Below, piece by piece: positions 16,811 through 27,002 of a DNA stretch of 64,000 nucleotides. The stretch comes from Streptomyces roseirectus (GTDB lineage Bacteria > Actinomycetota > Actinomycetes > Streptomycetales > Streptomycetaceae): NCBI RefSeq assembly GCF_014489635.1, contig NZ_CP060828.1, positions 1,240,001 to 1,304,000 on the forward strand. The letters are read 5' to 3'. The position numbers and the translations under genes were made by a program. The stretch's first letter is position 1. Every line of letters begins with the position of its first letter. The notes under the pieces are model-generated. The model was not told the origin of the DNA and did no database searches. It saw only the letters and a list, made by a program, of their open reading frames with translations.

Positions 16811-19258
16811 ATGGCACAGGGCACGGTCCAGGTGACGCACACCGGCACATCGCGGTGGCGGCGCCGCACGGGTGAGTACGCGTCGCTCGCCGCCGCCCTG
16901 GAGGCCGCGGCCGACGGGGACGTCCTCACCGTCGCGCCCGGCACCTACCGGGAGAACCTCGTCGTCGAGCGGGCGGTGACCCTGCGCGGCCCCGAGGGCG
17001 CCCCGGGCTCGGTGCGGATCGCCCCCGTCGACGGGGTGCCGCTGACCGTGCGCGCCTCCGCCGTCGTCCAGGACCTCCACGTCGAGGGCCAGGACGCGGC
17101 GGCGCCCGCGCTGCTCGTCGAGGAGGGCACGCCGGAGCTGCTGGACGTGCGGGTCGTGACGCGGTCAGCGGCCGGTATCGAGGTGCGCGGCGGGTCGCGG
17201 CCGACGGTGCGGCGGTGCACGGTCGACAACCCGGCGGGCATCGGGATCGCCGTCCTGGACGGCGGCGGCGGGGTGTTCGAGGAGTGCGAGGTGATGGCCG
17301 CCGGGCAGGCGGGCGTCGCCGTGCGCGGGGGCGCGCACCCGCGCCTGGAGCGCACGCGCGTGCACCACGCGTCCGGCACAGGTGTCAGCGTGACGGGCGA
17401 CAACTCGGCGCTGGAGGCGGTGGGCTGCGAGATCTACGAGGTGCGCGGCAGCGGCGTCCAGATCACCGGGCGGGCCACCGCCCACTTCACCGACTGCGAC
17501 GTCCACCGCACGACCGCCGACGGCGTCACCCTCGACACGGACGCGGTGCTCACGCTCGCGGACTGCCGTATCCACGACATCCCGGAGAACGCCGTGGACC
17601 TGCGCTCGCGCAGCGTCCTGACGCTGACGCGCACGTCAGTGCGGCAGTTCGGGCGCAACGGCCTGTCGGTGTGGGACCCGGGCACGCGCGTGGACGCCAA
17701 CCAGTGCGAGATCTTCGACAGCACCGGCGACTACCCGGCCGTGTGGGTGAGCGACGGCGCGACGGCCGTCCTGGACTCCTGCCGCGTCCACGACGTCCCG
17801 GACGCGCTGTTCGTCCTGGACCGGGGCTCGCGCGCCGACGTCGTCGACAGTGACCTCAGCCAGGTCCGCAACACGGCCGTCTCGGTGAGCGACGGGGCGA
17901 CCGCGCAGCTCGACGACTGCCGGATCCGCGAGGCCGCGACGGGCGCCTGGTTCCGCGACCACGGCAGCGGCGGGACCCTCAACAACTGCACGGTGGACTC
18001 CGTCCAGACCGGTGTGATCGTCACCAAGGGCGCCGATCCGACGGTCGAGCGGTGCACCGTGGACTCGCCCGCCGAGGCCGGGTTCTACGTGTCGGCGGGC
18101 GGGCGGGGCTCCTTCGTCGGCTGCCGGGTCACGGGCAGCGGGGGCTACGGCTTCCACGTGATAGACGGCAGCCGCACGACCCTGCGCAAGTGCCGCACGG
18201 AGCGGTGCGCGCGCGGCGGCTACGAGTTCGCGGAGGCGCCGGACGCCGCGCCCGGTTCGGGGCCGCTGGTCGAGGACTGCACGAGCGACGAGAGCGGCGG
18301 CGTCCGCACGCCCGCCGCCCCGGCGCTCGCGCCGCGCGAGACGGCCGTGCAGACCGTCACGCACTCCCCCGGGCTGCTGGGCACGATCCCGGACCAGCGG
18401 CCCGTCGCCGCGCCGGAGCCGTCGGTGTCCGAGCGGACGATGGAGATCAAGGCGCCGAAGGACGTGCTGGCCGAACTCGACGCGCTGGTGGGCCTGGACA
18501 GCGTCAAGCGCGAGGTGCGGGCGCTGATCGACATGATCGAGGTCGGCCGGCGCCGGCAGCGCGCGGGCCTCAAGGCGGCGTCCGTGAAACGCCACTTGGT
18601 GTTCACAGGCTCCCCCGGCACCGGCAAGACGACGGTGGCGCGCCTGTACGGCGAGATCCTGGCGTCCCTGGACGTCCTGGAGAAGGGCCACCTGGTCGAG
18701 GTGTCGCGCGTCGACCTGGTCGGCGAGCACATCGGGTCGACGGCGATCCGCACCCAGGAGGCGTTCGAACGGGCGCGCGGCGGCGTGCTGTTCATCGACG
18801 AGGCGTACGCGCTGTCGCCGGAGGACGCGGGCCGCGACTTCGGCAAGGAGGCCATCGACACGCTGGTGAAGCTGATGGAGGACCACCGCGACGCGGTCGT
18901 GGTGATCGTCGCCGGCTACACCGCCGAGATGGAGCGCTTCCTGGCCGTCAACCCCGGTGTGGCGTCCCGTTTCTCACGGACCATCACCTTCGGCGACTAC
19001 GGCCCCGAGGAGCTGCTGCGGATCGTGCGGCAGCAGGCGGACGACCACGAGTACCGGCTCGCGGGCGGCGCCCCGGAGGCGCTGCTGAAGTACTTCGCGG
19101 AGATCCCGAAGGGCCCCGCGTTCGGCAACGGCCGTACCGCGCGCCAGACGTTCGAGGCGATGGTGGAGCGGCACGCGAGCCGGGTCGCGCAGGTCGTGGA
19201 GCCCAGCACGGACGAGCTGACCCTGCTGTACGCGGTGGACCTCCCCGAACTCCCCTGA
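16811..19258 (+). CDS. beta-helix repeat protein fused to AAA+ ATPase
   Basis: 815-aa two-part protein. Residues ~20-540 are a right-handed parallel beta-helix made of about 20 Cys/Thr/Val-rich coils (e.g. [40 protein letters not shown]), as in pectate-lyase-like folds. Residues ~560-815 are a CbbX/EccA-type AAA+ domain: Walker [11 protein letters not shown], Walker [11 protein letters not shown], sensor Arg in [10 protein letters not shown]. The ATG at 16811 follows GAGGTGGGGG. EccA-like ATPases act in type VII secretion, but no ESX genes are nearby, so the role is inferred only as an ATP-driven remodeler with a large binding scaffold. Confidence 0.9.
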   Translation: MAQGTVQVTHTGTSRWRRRTGEYASLAAALEAAADGDVLTVAPGTYRENLVVERAVTLRGPEGAPGSVRIAPVDGVPLTVRASAVVQDLHVEGQDAAAPALLVEEGTPELLDVRVVTRSAAGIEVRGGSRPTVRRCTVDNPAGIGIAVLDGGGGVFEECEVMAAGQAGVAVRGGAHPRLERTRVHHASGTGVSVTGDNSALEAVGCEIYEVRGSGVQITGRATAHFTDCDVHRTTADGVTLDTDAVLTLADCRIHDIPENAVDLRSRSVLTLTRTSVRQFGRNGLSVWDPGTRVDANQCEIFDSTGDYPAVWVSDGATAVLDSCRVHDVPDALFVLDRGSRADVVDSDLSQVRNTAVSVSDGATAQLDDCRIREAATGAWFRDHGSGGTLNNCTVDSVQTGVIVTKGADPTVERCTVDSPAEAGFYVSAGGRGSFVGCRVTGSGGYGFHVIDGSRTTLRKCRTERCARGGYEFAEAPDAAPGSGPLVEDCTSDESGGVRTPAAPALAPRETAVQTVTHSPGLLGTIPDQRPVAAPEPSVSERTMEIKAPKDVLAELDALVGLDSVKREVRALIDMIEVGRRRQRAGLKAASVKRHLVFTGSPGTGKTTVARLYGEILASLDVLEKGHLVEVSRVDLVGEHIGSTAIRTQEAFERARGGVLFIDEAYALSPEDAGRDFGKEAIDTLVKLMEDHRDAVVVIVAGYTAEMERFLAVNPGVASRFSRTITFGDYGPEELLRIVRQQADDHEYRLAGGAPEALLKYFAEIPKGPAFGNGRTARQTFEAMVERHASRVAQVVEPSTDELTLLYAVDLPELP

Positions 19259-19302
19259 CGGGCACGGCAGTTCATACGGGGGACAGCCCCACCCCAAGCA
19301 TG

Positions 19303-19336
19303 CCGCCCGCCGGATGGTGACGCGTCCGGCGGGCGG
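19303..19336 (+). terminator. intrinsic terminator hairpin
   Basis: A perfect 12-bp stem CCGCCCGCCGGA / TCCGGCGGGCGG with a 10-nt loop begins 45 nt after the AAA+ gene stop. It ends just before the hydrolase gene, separating the two. No U-tract, as is common in Streptomyces. Confidence 0.75.
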
Positions 19337-19350
19337 ACAGCATGATCGGC

Positions 19351-20820
19351 ATGACGACTTCACGCGTTCTCGCCCTCATGCTCACGGCCGCCGCGACCGC
19401 CCTCACCCTGACCGGCAACCCGTCCTCGGCGGCGACCGCCGCGCCCCCGGGCCTCGACTGGCGCCCGTGCGGCGTCGCCGGCCAGGAGTGCGCCGACCTC
19501 CCCGTCCCCCTCTCCCACGACGACCCGGACGGCCCCCAAATCACCCTCGCCGTCTCCCGGTTGGCCAGCGACCGCCCCGAGGCCCGGCGCGGCACCCTCC
19601 TGGTCGTCCCGGGCGGTCCGGGAGGCTCCGGCATCCGCCGCCTGTCCCAGCAAGGCCCGGCCCTGCAACGGGAGTTGGGCGGCAGCTACGACCTCGTCAG
19701 CTTCGACCCGCGCGGCGTGGGCGCCAGTTCACGGACGAGCTGCCGACTGCCCGAAGCGGACCGGCACTTGGTGACCCTGCGGTCGTGGCCCGCGCCGGAC
19801 GGCGGTATCGCGCAGAACGTCGAGAGGTCCCGGCGCACCGCCGACTCCTGTGCCGAGCACGGCGGTCCGCTGCTGCGCAGCCTGTCCACGGCGACCGAGG
19901 TCCAGGACATCGAACGGCTGCGGCAGGCGCTCGGCGAGCAGAAGCTGTCGGCGTACGGGGTGTCGTACGGGACGTACGTGGGAGCCGTCTACGCGCAGAA
20001 GTACCCGGCGCGCACGGACCGTTGGGTGCTGGACAGCAACGACGACCCCAACCCCCGCCGGGTCGCCCGGGGTTGGCTCGCGTACATGGCGCGCGGCGCC
20101 GAGGACCGCTTCCCCGACTTCGCGGCCTGGGCCGCCGACCCGGCGCGCGGAGACCTGCGCCTGGCCGAACACCCGGGCGACGTACGGGAGTTGTTCCTGT
20201 CGCTCGCCGCCTCACTGGACCGGCAGCCGCGCGAGACGACCACTCCGGGCGTGCCGCTCACCGGGAACCGGCTGCGCCAGGCGATGCAGACCACCCTCTA
20301 CAGTGACGCCTCCTTCCCCCAACTCGCCCTGCTGATACGGCAGGTGACGGACCCGGCGGCCACCCCCGTGCTGCCCCCGGACGTCGCGGGCCCGCTGTCC
20401 GACGAGGACGCCGCCGTCACCATGGCGGTCGTGTGCAACGACGTCCGCTGGCCGCACTCGGTGCCCGCGTACCAGAGTTCGATCACCGCGAACCGGGCCC
20501 GGTATCCGCTGACGGCCGGGATGCCGGCGAACATCACGCCGTGCTCGTTCTGGAAGGACGCGCCCGCCGCGAAGCCCGTCCGGATCACCGGCGACGGCCC
20601 GTCCAACGTGCTGATGATCCAGCTCCGCCGCGACCCGGCCACCCCGTACGCGGGCGCGCTGGAACTGCGCGCGGCGCTCGGCGGCCGGGCCCGGATGGTC
20701 ACCGTCGAGCGCGGCGGCCACGGCGCCTACCTGAACGCCGGGAACGCCTGCGGGGACCGCCTGGTGACCCGGTTCCTGGTGACCGGCGAGCGGCCCGCGC
20801 GGGACGTCGTCTGCGGTTAG
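19351..20820 (+). CDS. secreted alpha/beta hydrolase (tripeptidyl aminopeptidase-like)
   Basis: 489-aa secreted hydrolase. A signal peptide (MTTSRVLALMLTAAATALTL... SSAATA) precedes the mature protein. VPGGPGGSG forms the oxyanion region, and GVSYGTYVGAVYA carries the nucleophile Ser. RRDPATPYAGA carries the acid Asp and ERGGHGAYL the catalytic His. This is the SCO7095/tripeptidyl-aminopeptidase-like pattern with a C-terminal TAP-like domain, so it probably trims peptides outside the cell. It could start at ATG 19342. Its stop overlaps the stop of the convergent gene by three bases. Confidence 0.88.
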   Translation: MTTSRVLALMLTAAATALTLTGNPSSAATAAPPGLDWRPCGVAGQECADLPVPLSHDDPDGPQITLAVSRLASDRPEARRGTLLVVPGGPGGSGIRRLSQQGPALQRELGGSYDLVSFDPRGVGASSRTSCRLPEADRHLVTLRSWPAPDGGIAQNVERSRRTADSCAEHGGPLLRSLSTATEVQDIERLRQALGEQKLSAYGVSYGTYVGAVYAQKYPARTDRWVLDSNDDPNPRRVARGWLAYMARGAEDRFPDFAAWAADPARGDLRLAEHPGDVRELFLSLAASLDRQPRETTTPGVPLTGNRLRQAMQTTLYSDASFPQLALLIRQVTDPAATPVLPPDVAGPLSDEDAAVTMAVVCNDVRWPHSVPAYQSSITANRARYPLTAGMPANITPCSFWKDAPAAKPVRITGDGPSNVLMIQLRRDPATPYAGALELRAALGGRARMVTVERGGHGAYLNAGNACGDRLVTRFLVTGERPARDVVCG

Positions 20821-23216
20821 GGCGCCTGGGCCTCGTTCGGCACGCAGGCTGGGTCGGCCTGGCCCGGTACGCGGGCGCCGAGGCCGAGGCGGGCCAGGAG
20901 GTCGGCGCGCTCGCGCGCGAAGCGGGGGTCGGCCTGGTAGTCGGAGTGGCCCAGCAGGGGCGCGGGCAGCGGGTGGAGGGTCGTGCGGCCGTACTCCAGC
21001 GGGTCCGCGAAGGGCACGCAGTCGACGTCCGGGAGGCGGACCGGGCCGCCTATGGGGTCAGTGAGGCGGTACAGGTTGCGCCAGCGGTCGACGTCCTCGT
21101 GCAGGGCCTTGAGGGCGTCGGGGCCGAAGTGGGCGGGGAACCAGCGGCCGTACAGGCGCTCGATCGGCGAGCCGTAGGTGAGCAGGGCGACGCGCCCCCG
21201 GTCGGCGGGCTCCAGCTGCCAGGCGGCGGCAGCGGCGAGGACGCTGCCCTGGGAGTGCCCGGAGATGACCAGCCGGCCGCCCGTCGCGCGCGTCCAGGTC
21301 GTCATCCGCCAGGTCAGGTCCGGGACGGCCCGCTCGGCGTAGCAGGGCGGCGCGAAGGGGTGCGCCGCGCGCGGCCAGAACGTGCCGACGTCCCACAGGA
21401 TGCCGATCGTCCGGCGTGCGTGCGGGTCCTTGTACGCGCGCCGGCCCCAGGTGACGAACATCAGGAACGCGAACCCGATCAGCCACGACCCGAGCGCCTG
21501 CCCCACGCGCGCCGCGCCCTCGACGAACGCGTAGGTCCCCTCGGCCGCCCCCACCGGGGTCTTCCCGCTCACCAGCGCCCCGACGACGGCCGCCGTGCCC
21601 AGCAGCAGCGTCGCCCCGGAGGTGACGCCGACCAGGAGCGGCGCCCGGTCGGTGAGCGCGGCCATCGCGCGGGCGCGTGCGATCGCGCGCGTACGCCCCG
21701 GATCGCCGCGCTCGACGCCGTACTCCTTCTCGACGGCGCTCTCCTGGGCCTTCGCCCGGCTCAGGGCCCGCCGCCCGAGAAGCGCGCACAGGGCGAGGAC
21801 GACGAACAGGACGGCCGGGATGACGGACGCCTGCCAGGTCAGCAGGACGGGCGGCCCCGGCAGCACGCCACCGGTGCCGTCCAGCCAGTCCGCGACGCGC
21901 TGGGCGACACCGCCGGACATGACGCCGCCCAGCGCGCACGCCAGCATGACGACGGCGGGCCCGCCGAGGCCCCGCAGCGCGGAGCGGTGCTCGGGGTCCC
22001 ACGTGTAGAGCTTGCGGGCGACGACGGCCAGGGCGACGGCGACCGCCCCCTGGACCACCGCGATCCCGCCGAACGTGACGTCACCCGGCAGCCGTCCCGA
22101 CGACGTCCATCCGGGCCGCGACCAGGCCGCGTACACCAGGCTCAGCGCCAGCACGGCGGCCGAGCCGAGCGGCAGGCGCCGCACGATGTGGCGGTCGATC
22201 TTGTGGTCCAGCCGCTCCTCGGTGCGGCCCCGCCCGCACACCACCCACACGACGCACACCGCGCCGGCGAGCAGCACGACCTCCAGGACGTGCCCCAGGA
22301 CGTCCAGGAGGGCCGCTCCGCCGCGTTCGCGGTCGTGGCGGGCCGCGGCCGTGCCGACCGTCGCGGCGACCGTCAGGAGGCCCGCTGCGGTGTGCGCGGC
22401 GCGCAGCCGGGAGACCAGGCGGCGGCCGTACCAGAAGCCGGGGCGGCTGAGGGTCGTCACCGTGTCGGCGCCGTCCGTGCGGGGCAGCGGCTCCTGCGAC
22501 TCGTACGCGCGCCAGGTGCGGTGCGAGAGGTACCACAGCAGGGCGACGAGGGCGGTCGGGACGAGCGCCGCGAGGGCGAGGCGGCGGCCGGGGACGCCCC
22601 ACCAGCCGCCGTCCAGGAACGCCAGCCAGGTGTGGCGCTCCACGCACGCGTGCGTGCCCGCGCACTGCCAGGCGGTGAGGTCGAGGGCGACCTCGCAGGC
22701 GGCGGCGACCAGGAGGACCGTCAGGGAGAGCGCGGCGAGCCGCACCAGGAGGCCGTACAGGCGGACCGCGCGCGTGCCCGCGCGGGCGGCGGGGCGCATC
22801 CAGTGCGCCAGGTTGACGACCATGAACGGCAGCAGCAACAGCCACAGCGCGCGAGTGCCGTTGCCGGAGGTCAGGTTGGACCAGACGTACGCCTCGGGGA
22901 CGGGCCGGTCGGCGCGCGCGTGGGGGCGCGCGCCGGCGCCGTCCGGGTCGGCGGTGTCGCCCGCGTCGTCGACGTCGTCCGCGCGCCGGTAGACGGCCGC
23001 CGTGTCGTCGCCCGTGATCCGGACCGTGCGGGGGTCGTCGAGCATCTTCTCGGGGGTGGTTCCGCCGACGCCGTGGACGAGGAGTTCGAGGGCGGCGACC
23101 GGCTGTGCGGGCGGGCCTTGCGGCGGCGTGCCTTCGCCGGGCAGTGCCTTTTCGGATGGTGCCTTTTCGGGTGGCTCCGCGGGGCTCGGCACCCCGCCTG
23201 CGATGAGACGTTCCAC
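20817..23216 (-). CDS. large membrane-embedded lipase-like hydrolase
   Basis: About 799-aa polytopic protein. It opens with a soluble strand ELLVHGVGGTTPEKMLDDPR like lipase-type hydrolases. About ten hydrophobic segments lie between residues 110 and 560. It ends in a soluble alpha/beta-hydrolase-like region with GGRLVISGHSQGSVLAAAAA (nucleophile elbow GHSQG) and LTYGSPIERLYGRWFP. The catalytic core is therefore split around the membrane region. Substrate unknown. The start is uncertain among GTG 23216, GTG 23225 and an ATG at 23297; 23216 is best placed after GCGGGGGAA. Confidence 0.8.
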   Translation of the reverse strand: MERLIAGGVPSPAEPPEKAPSEKALPGEGTPPQGPPAQPVAALELLVHGVGGTTPEKMLDDPRTVRITGDDTAAVYRRADDVDDAGDTADPDGAGARPHARADRPVPEAYVWSNLTSGNGTRALWLLLLPFMVVNLAHWMRPAARAGTRAVRLYGLLVRLAALSLTVLLVAAACEVALDLTAWQCAGTHACVERHTWLAFLDGGWWGVPGRRLALAALVPTALVALLWYLSHRTWRAYESQEPLPRTDGADTVTTLSRPGFWYGRRLVSRLRAAHTAAGLLTVAATVGTAAARHDRERGGAALLDVLGHVLEVVLLAGAVCVVWVVCGRGRTEERLDHKIDRHIVRRLPLGSAAVLALSLVYAAWSRPGWTSSGRLPGDVTFGGIAVVQGAVAVALAVVARKLYTWDPEHRSALRGLGGPAVVMLACALGGVMSGGVAQRVADWLDGTGGVLPGPPVLLTWQASVIPAVLFVVLALCALLGRRALSRAKAQESAVEKEYGVERGDPGRTRAIARARAMAALTDRAPLLVGVTSGATLLLGTAAVVGALVSGKTPVGAAEGTYAFVEGAARVGQALGSWLIGFAFLMFVTWGRRAYKDPHARRTIGILWDVGTFWPRAAHPFAPPCYAERAVPDLTWRMTTWTRATGGRLVISGHSQGSVLAAAAAWQLEPADRGRVALLTYGSPIERLYGRWFPAHFGPDALKALHEDVDRWRNLYRLTDPIGGPVRLPDVDCVPFADPLEYGRTTLHPLPAPLLGHSDYQADPRFARERADLLARLGLGARVPGQADPACVPNEAQAP

Positions 23217-23474
23217 TGTTCGCACTTCCCCCGCTGACGCGCCGTCGGCATCTTTCAGTCCCGAGCCAGGATGGCGCGCTGCGGGCCCTGTGCACACCTG
23301 TTGTCACGGAATCTCCCCCTTCCGTGAGGCAACCGTGACGAGCCGGTGAACAGTCGCGCGTGCGCGTGGCGTCGGCGCACGCCCGAAGCACCCGGCGACG
23401 ACGCCCGCGACGTGCGAGGATGGACCGTCCCGACCCGACCGGGCGGGTTCCACGCGGGAAGGACCGGAGCGTAC

Positions 23475-24302
23475 GTGAGCGAGAATCAGAACCTCCTCGC
23501 GGAGCAGCGCCGCGCCCTCATCCTCGACGAGGTCCGCCGGCGCGGCGGCGTCCGGGTCAACGAACTCACGCGCAGGTTCAGCGTGTCCGACATGACGATC
23601 CGCCGCGACCTCGACGCGCTCGCCCGACAGGGCGTCATCGAGAAGGTGCACGGCGGTGCCGTCCCGATCGTCGAGGCCAGCACCCACGAACCGGGCTTCG
23701 AGGCCAAGTCGGGGCTCGAACTCACCGCCAAGGAGGACATCGCGCGCGCGGCCGCCGCGCTCGTCGCCCCCGGCAGCGCGATCGCCCTCTCCGGCGGGAC
23801 GACGACCTTCGCGCTCGCGCACCGCCTGGTGGACGTGCCGAACCTGACCGTCGTCACCAACTCGGTGCGCGTCGCCGACGTCTTCCACGTCGCGCAGCGC
23901 ACCGCGGGGCCGCGTCAGGGCGCCTCGACCGTCGTGCTGACCGGCGGGGTGCGCACGCCCTCCGACTCGCTGGTGGGTCCCGTCGCCGACCAGGCCATCG
24001 CCGCGCTCCACTTCGACATGCTGTTCCTCGGCGTGCACGGGATATCGGCCGAGGCGGGCCTGTCGACGCCCAACCTCGCGGAGGCGGAGACCAATCGGCG
24101 CCTCGTGCACTCCGCGCGGCGGGTCGTCGTGGTCGCCGACCACACCAAGTGGGGTGTGGTGGGCCTGAGTTCGTTCGCGACGCTCGGCCAGGTCGACTCC
24201 CTGGTGACGGACTCGGGGCTGTCGTCGGCGGCGCGGGCGGAGATCTCCGAGCATCTGCGGGTCGTGGTGGCCGGGGAAGCGGTCCGGGCCCTGGACATGT
24301 GA
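23475..24302 (+). CDS. DeoR/GlpR family transcriptional regulator
   Basis: 275-aa sugar-metabolism repressor. The N-terminal DeoR HTH is RALILDEVRRRGGVRVNELT with SVSDMTIRRDLDALARQGVI. The C-terminal phosphosugar-sensing DeoRC domain has SGGTTTFALAHRL, VTNSVRVADV and GISAEAGLSTPNLAEAE. GTG 23475 (VSENQNLLAEQRR) fits the family start. It is divergent from the membrane hydrolase. No sugar operon adjoins it, so the target may be distant. Confidence 0.9.
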   Translation: MSENQNLLAEQRRALILDEVRRRGGVRVNELTRRFSVSDMTIRRDLDALARQGVIEKVHGGAVPIVEASTHEPGFEAKSGLELTAKEDIARAAAALVAPGSAIALSGGTTTFALAHRLVDVPNLTVVTNSVRVADVFHVAQRTAGPRQGASTVVLTGGVRTPSDSLVGPVADQAIAALHFDMLFLGVHGISAEAGLSTPNLAEAETNRRLVHSARRVVVVADHTKWGVVGLSSFATLGQVDSLVTDSGLSSAARAEISEHLRVVVAGEAVRALDM

Positions 24303-24360
24303 TTCTGACGTACCGTCAACTAGGGTGTGCCGCCCGGCCTTTCGCAGGAGGTGGCTGTCC

Positions 24361-24831
24361 GTGGAGCGTCATCTTGCCCCAGCGGGGCTCGAGTTCGCCG
24401 AGACGGCGCCTGTGCGGCTGGTGTTCGCCCGCGAGATCTCCCCGTCTCCCGAGGCCGTCTTCCACGCCCTCGCTCACGAAGTGCCGGGCTGGGCCGAGTG
24501 GTTCGGGCAGGTGAAGCGGGCGCGGGCCCTCGACGGCGGTGCGCGGCGGGAGGTCCGTCTCACGGGCGGCACACGGTTCGAGGAGACGATCCTCGCGGCC
24601 ACCTCCCCCGAGGTGTACGCGTACCGGGTCGACACCACCAACGCGCCCCTGCTGCGGGCCCTCGTCGAGGAGTGGCGGTTGTTCCCCTCGGGGGGCGGGA
24701 CGCGCGTGCGGTGGACGTTCGCCTGCGACGGGCCGCTCGCGCTGCGGGCGGTGCTGAAGGGGGCGCGGCCGTTGATCGGGCGGGCGTTCCGGGACGCGGT
24801 AGGGGAGTTGGAGCGGCGGCTGGTGCGGTGA
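24361..24831 (+). CDS. SRPBCC (polyketide cyclase-like) protein
   Basis: 156-aa START/SRPBCC-fold protein: VFAREISPSPEAVFHALAHE at the N-terminus, FGQVKRARALDGG and the final helix GRAFRDAVGELERRLVR. The family binds hydrophobic ligands and includes cyclases and toxin-like proteins. GTG 24361 follows GCAGGAGG. It lies 58 nt after the DeoR gene, possibly co-transcribed. Confidence 0.82.
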   Translation: MERHLAPAGLEFAETAPVRLVFAREISPSPEAVFHALAHEVPGWAEWFGQVKRARALDGGARREVRLTGGTRFEETILAATSPEVYAYRVDTTNAPLLRALVEEWRLFPSGGGTRVRWTFACDGPLALRAVLKGARPLIGRAFRDAVGELERRLVR

Positions 24832-24837
24832 GCGGGG

Positions 24838-24976
24838 GTAGGGGTCGCAGGGCACGGGGCTCGGAGCCGCCGGGCGCGGGGGGGGCGGGTCGCGGGGCCG
24901 GCGGGTGCGGGGCACGGGTCGCGGGGCCGGCGGGCGCGAGGTACAGGTCGCGGGCCGGCAGGCGCAGGGCTCGAGG
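24838..24976. repeat. degenerate GC-rich tandem repeat
   Basis: Imperfect ~31-bp units built around GGTCGCGGGGCCGGCGGG occur three to four times between the convergent SRPBCC and cds1 genes. No ORF is supported. This is minisatellite-like and may also slow transcription between the converging genes. Confidence 0.6.
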
Positions 24977-24980
24977 CGGG

Positions 24981-26111
24981 TCAGTCCTGCCACTTGCCCG
25001 TCGTGAGCAGCGTCTCGATCGCCTCGCGGTACGGCGTGATGTCCAGCCCCTGCTGCGCGAGCCAGGCGTCGGAGTAGTACTTGTCGAGGTAGCGGTCGCC
25101 GGGGTCGCACAGCAGCGTCACGACGCTCCCCTGCCGGCCCTGCGCCACCATCTCGGCGACGATCTTCAGCGCGCTCCACAGCCCCGTCCCCGTCGACGCG
25201 CCCGCCTTGCGGCCGATCGCCTCCTCCAACGCGCGCACGGCGGCCACGCTCGCGGCGTCCGGCACCTTCATCATCCGGTCGACCGCGCCGGGCACGAAGC
25301 TGGGCTCCATCCGGGGACGCCCGATACCCTCGATCCGGGAGCCGCAGTCGCAGGTGACGTCCGGGTCGCCGGTCGTCCAGCCCTCGTAGAAACAGGAGTT
25401 CTCCGGGTCGGCGACACAGATCCGGGTGTCGTACTGCATGTAGTGCACGTACCGGGCGATCGTCGCCGAGGTGCCGCCCGTGCCGGCCGTCGCGACGATC
25501 CACGCCGGTTCCGGGAACCGCTCCAACTCCAGTTGCCGGAAGATGGATTCGGCGATGTTGTTGTTCCCGCGCCAGTCCGTCGCGCGCTCCGCGTACGTGA
25601 ACTGGTCCATGTAGTGCCCGCCGGTCTGCGCCGCGAGCCGCGCGGACTCCTCGTACATCGTGCGCGGGTCGTCGACGAAGTGGCACCGCCCGCCGTGGAA
25701 CTCGATCAGACGGCACTTCTCCGCGCTGGTCGTGCGCGGCATGACGGCGACGAACGGGACGCCGATCAGCTTCGCGAAGTACGCCTCCGACACGGCCGTC
25801 GAACCGCTCGACGCCTCGATGACCGGGCGGCCGGGCCGGATCCAGCCGTTGCACAGGCCGTACAGGAACAGCGAGCGGGCCAGGCGGTGCTTGAGGCTGC
25901 CCGTGGGGTGCGTCGACTCGTCCTTCAGGTAGAGGTCGATGCCCCACTCCTCGGGGAGCGGGAAACGCAGCAGATGTGTGTCGGCGGAGCGGTTCGCGTC
26001 GGCCTGCACCTTGCGGACGGCGTCCTTCAGCCATCCGCGGTACGCGTCGTCGCTGCGGTCGGTGTCCAGCGTCTCGGACTGTTGGGGGGTGGGGACCTGG
26101 GGAGTGGTCAC
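24981..26111 (-). CDS. cds1: PLP-dependent L-cysteine desulfhydrase Cds1-like
   Basis: 376-aa fold-type-II PLP enzyme of the Cds1 branch of the cysteine synthase family, expected to degrade L-cysteine to H2S, ammonia and pyruvate in the cytoplasm. PLP lysine in [15 protein letters not shown]. Further motifs are [36 protein letters not shown] and [15 protein letters not shown]. The Cys/Gly-rich [20 protein letters not shown] is typical of this branch. The start GTG 26111 follows GTGAGGAG at 8-nt spacing; the ATG at 26171 is less likely. Confidence 0.9.
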   Translation of the reverse strand: MTTPQVPTPQQSETLDTDRSDDAYRGWLKDAVRKVQADANRSADTHLLRFPLPEEWGIDLYLKDESTHPTGSLKHRLARSLFLYGLCNGWIRPGRPVIEASSGSTAVSEAYFAKLIGVPFVAVMPRTTSAEKCRLIEFHGGRCHFVDDPRTMYEESARLAAQTGGHYMDQFTYAERATDWRGNNNIAESIFRQLELERFPEPAWIVATAGTGGTSATIARYVHYMQYDTRICVADPENSCFYEGWTTGDPDVTCDCGSRIEGIGRPRMEPSFVPGAVDRMMKVPDAASVAAVRALEEAIGRKAGASTGTGLWSALKIVAEMVAQGRQGSVVTLLCDPGDRYLDKYYSDAWLAQQGLDITPYREAIETLLTTGKWQD

Positions 26112-26365
26112 GGCGGGGCTCCTCACACGCTCGCTCAGGCGGCCGTCGCCTCGATCATAGACACCCGTCACACGCTTCCCACCTGCATAAACACACCTTT
26201 GAGCGCCCCAAAGGAACCCTCAGGGGGCGCATTCGCGCGAGTGCTCCGGGCGAGCGCGCCGGGCCCGCCGCACACCCTGGTGCTCCACGCGCCCGCGCGG
26301 CAGACTGCACGGCACCGGGGGCGGACGGCGACGATCACGTACGGGTGGCGAGGGGGCGAAGCGGC

Positions 26366-26695
26366 ATGACGGAGCCGGAGTTCACGGCGACGGGCGTGCG
26401 CATCGGCAGCAGACTCCGGTCGCTGACCAGGGCCGGGCAGGTCCGGGTCGGCGACGGCCGGGTGGAACTGCTCAACAGTCGCGGCGGTGAGATCGACAGC
26501 GCGCCTGCGCGGTCGGTGCGCGTCTCCCGGTCCTGGTTCGGCGCGGACGCCCGCGCCCGTGCCGAGCTCAACGGCACGCGGTACTCGCTGACTTTAGCCA
26601 CGGGTGAGCCGGGGGACGGGGGCGGGGGCGGCGAGGGCCGGGCGTCGGGGGCGCGGGGGTTCGTCGAGGCTGTGCGGAGGGCGAGGGGTGGGTGA
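26366..26695 (+). CDS. hypothetical protein with TTA codon
   Basis: 109-aa protein, no recognised family. Residues ~5-75 are beta-rich (TATGVRIGSRLRSLTRAGQV, VELLNSRGGEIDSAPARSVR, LNGTRYSLTLATGE) and the tail is Gly-rich. It contains a TTA leucine codon at 26594-26596, so in Streptomyces its translation should depend on the bldA tRNA. AGGGGGCGAAG lies upstream of the ATG. Confidence 0.65.
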   Translation: MTEPEFTATGVRIGSRLRSLTRAGQVRVGDGRVELLNSRGGEIDSAPARSVRVSRSWFGADARARAELNGTRYSLTLATGEPGDGGGGGEGRASGARGFVEAVRRARGG

Positions 26696-26730
26696 GGGGG
26701 TGGTGGGGGTGGGCATGTGGGGGTGGTGCG

Positions 26731-26833
26731 GTGGTACATCACATGTCACATACGGGCCGGCGGTCGGGCGTGGTGGTACATCACACATCACATGCGAGCT
26801 GGCGGACGGGTGTGGTGTGTGACATATGTTGCG
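26731..26833. repeat. tandem 42-bp units with GTGGTACATCAC core
   Basis: Two consecutive 42-bp units (26731-26772 and 26773-26814), each opening GTGGTACATCACA, are followed by a decayed third (GTGTGTGACATATGTTGCG). The interior shares CATACGGGCCGGCGG versus CATGCGAGCTGGCGG. They lie in the 306-nt gap between the TTA gene and the ATP-binding protein. These are the first members of the dispersed family described in the findings. Confidence 0.85.
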
Positions 26834-27002
26834 CCCCCGCGCCCCCTGAGCCACCCTGAAATCACGTCACTCTGGGTTTACCGGCGATAACGCTGCGAAC
26901 CAGCCCGCCGGCCACGACAGCAGCCGGCCGCTGCGCGGGACGCGCTGCCGAAACGATCCGAACTCCGTGTTCTTCCGGACCTCACGCCGGGGAGTCGCAG
27001 CC

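Noticed and set aside
18052..19320. 422-codon plus-strand frame
   Set aside because: Out-of-frame shadow of the AAA+ domain of the beta-helix fusion.
20433..23237. 934-codon plus-strand open frame
   Set aside because: Antisense to the membrane hydrolase; sequence is low-complexity Arg/Gly/Gln with no domain.
26594..26854. Minus-strand 86-codon frame rich in CDVPP
   Set aside because: It reads through the tandem motif repeats and antisense to the TTA gene; no start signal or family. The peptide similarity to other loci comes from the shared DNA motif.
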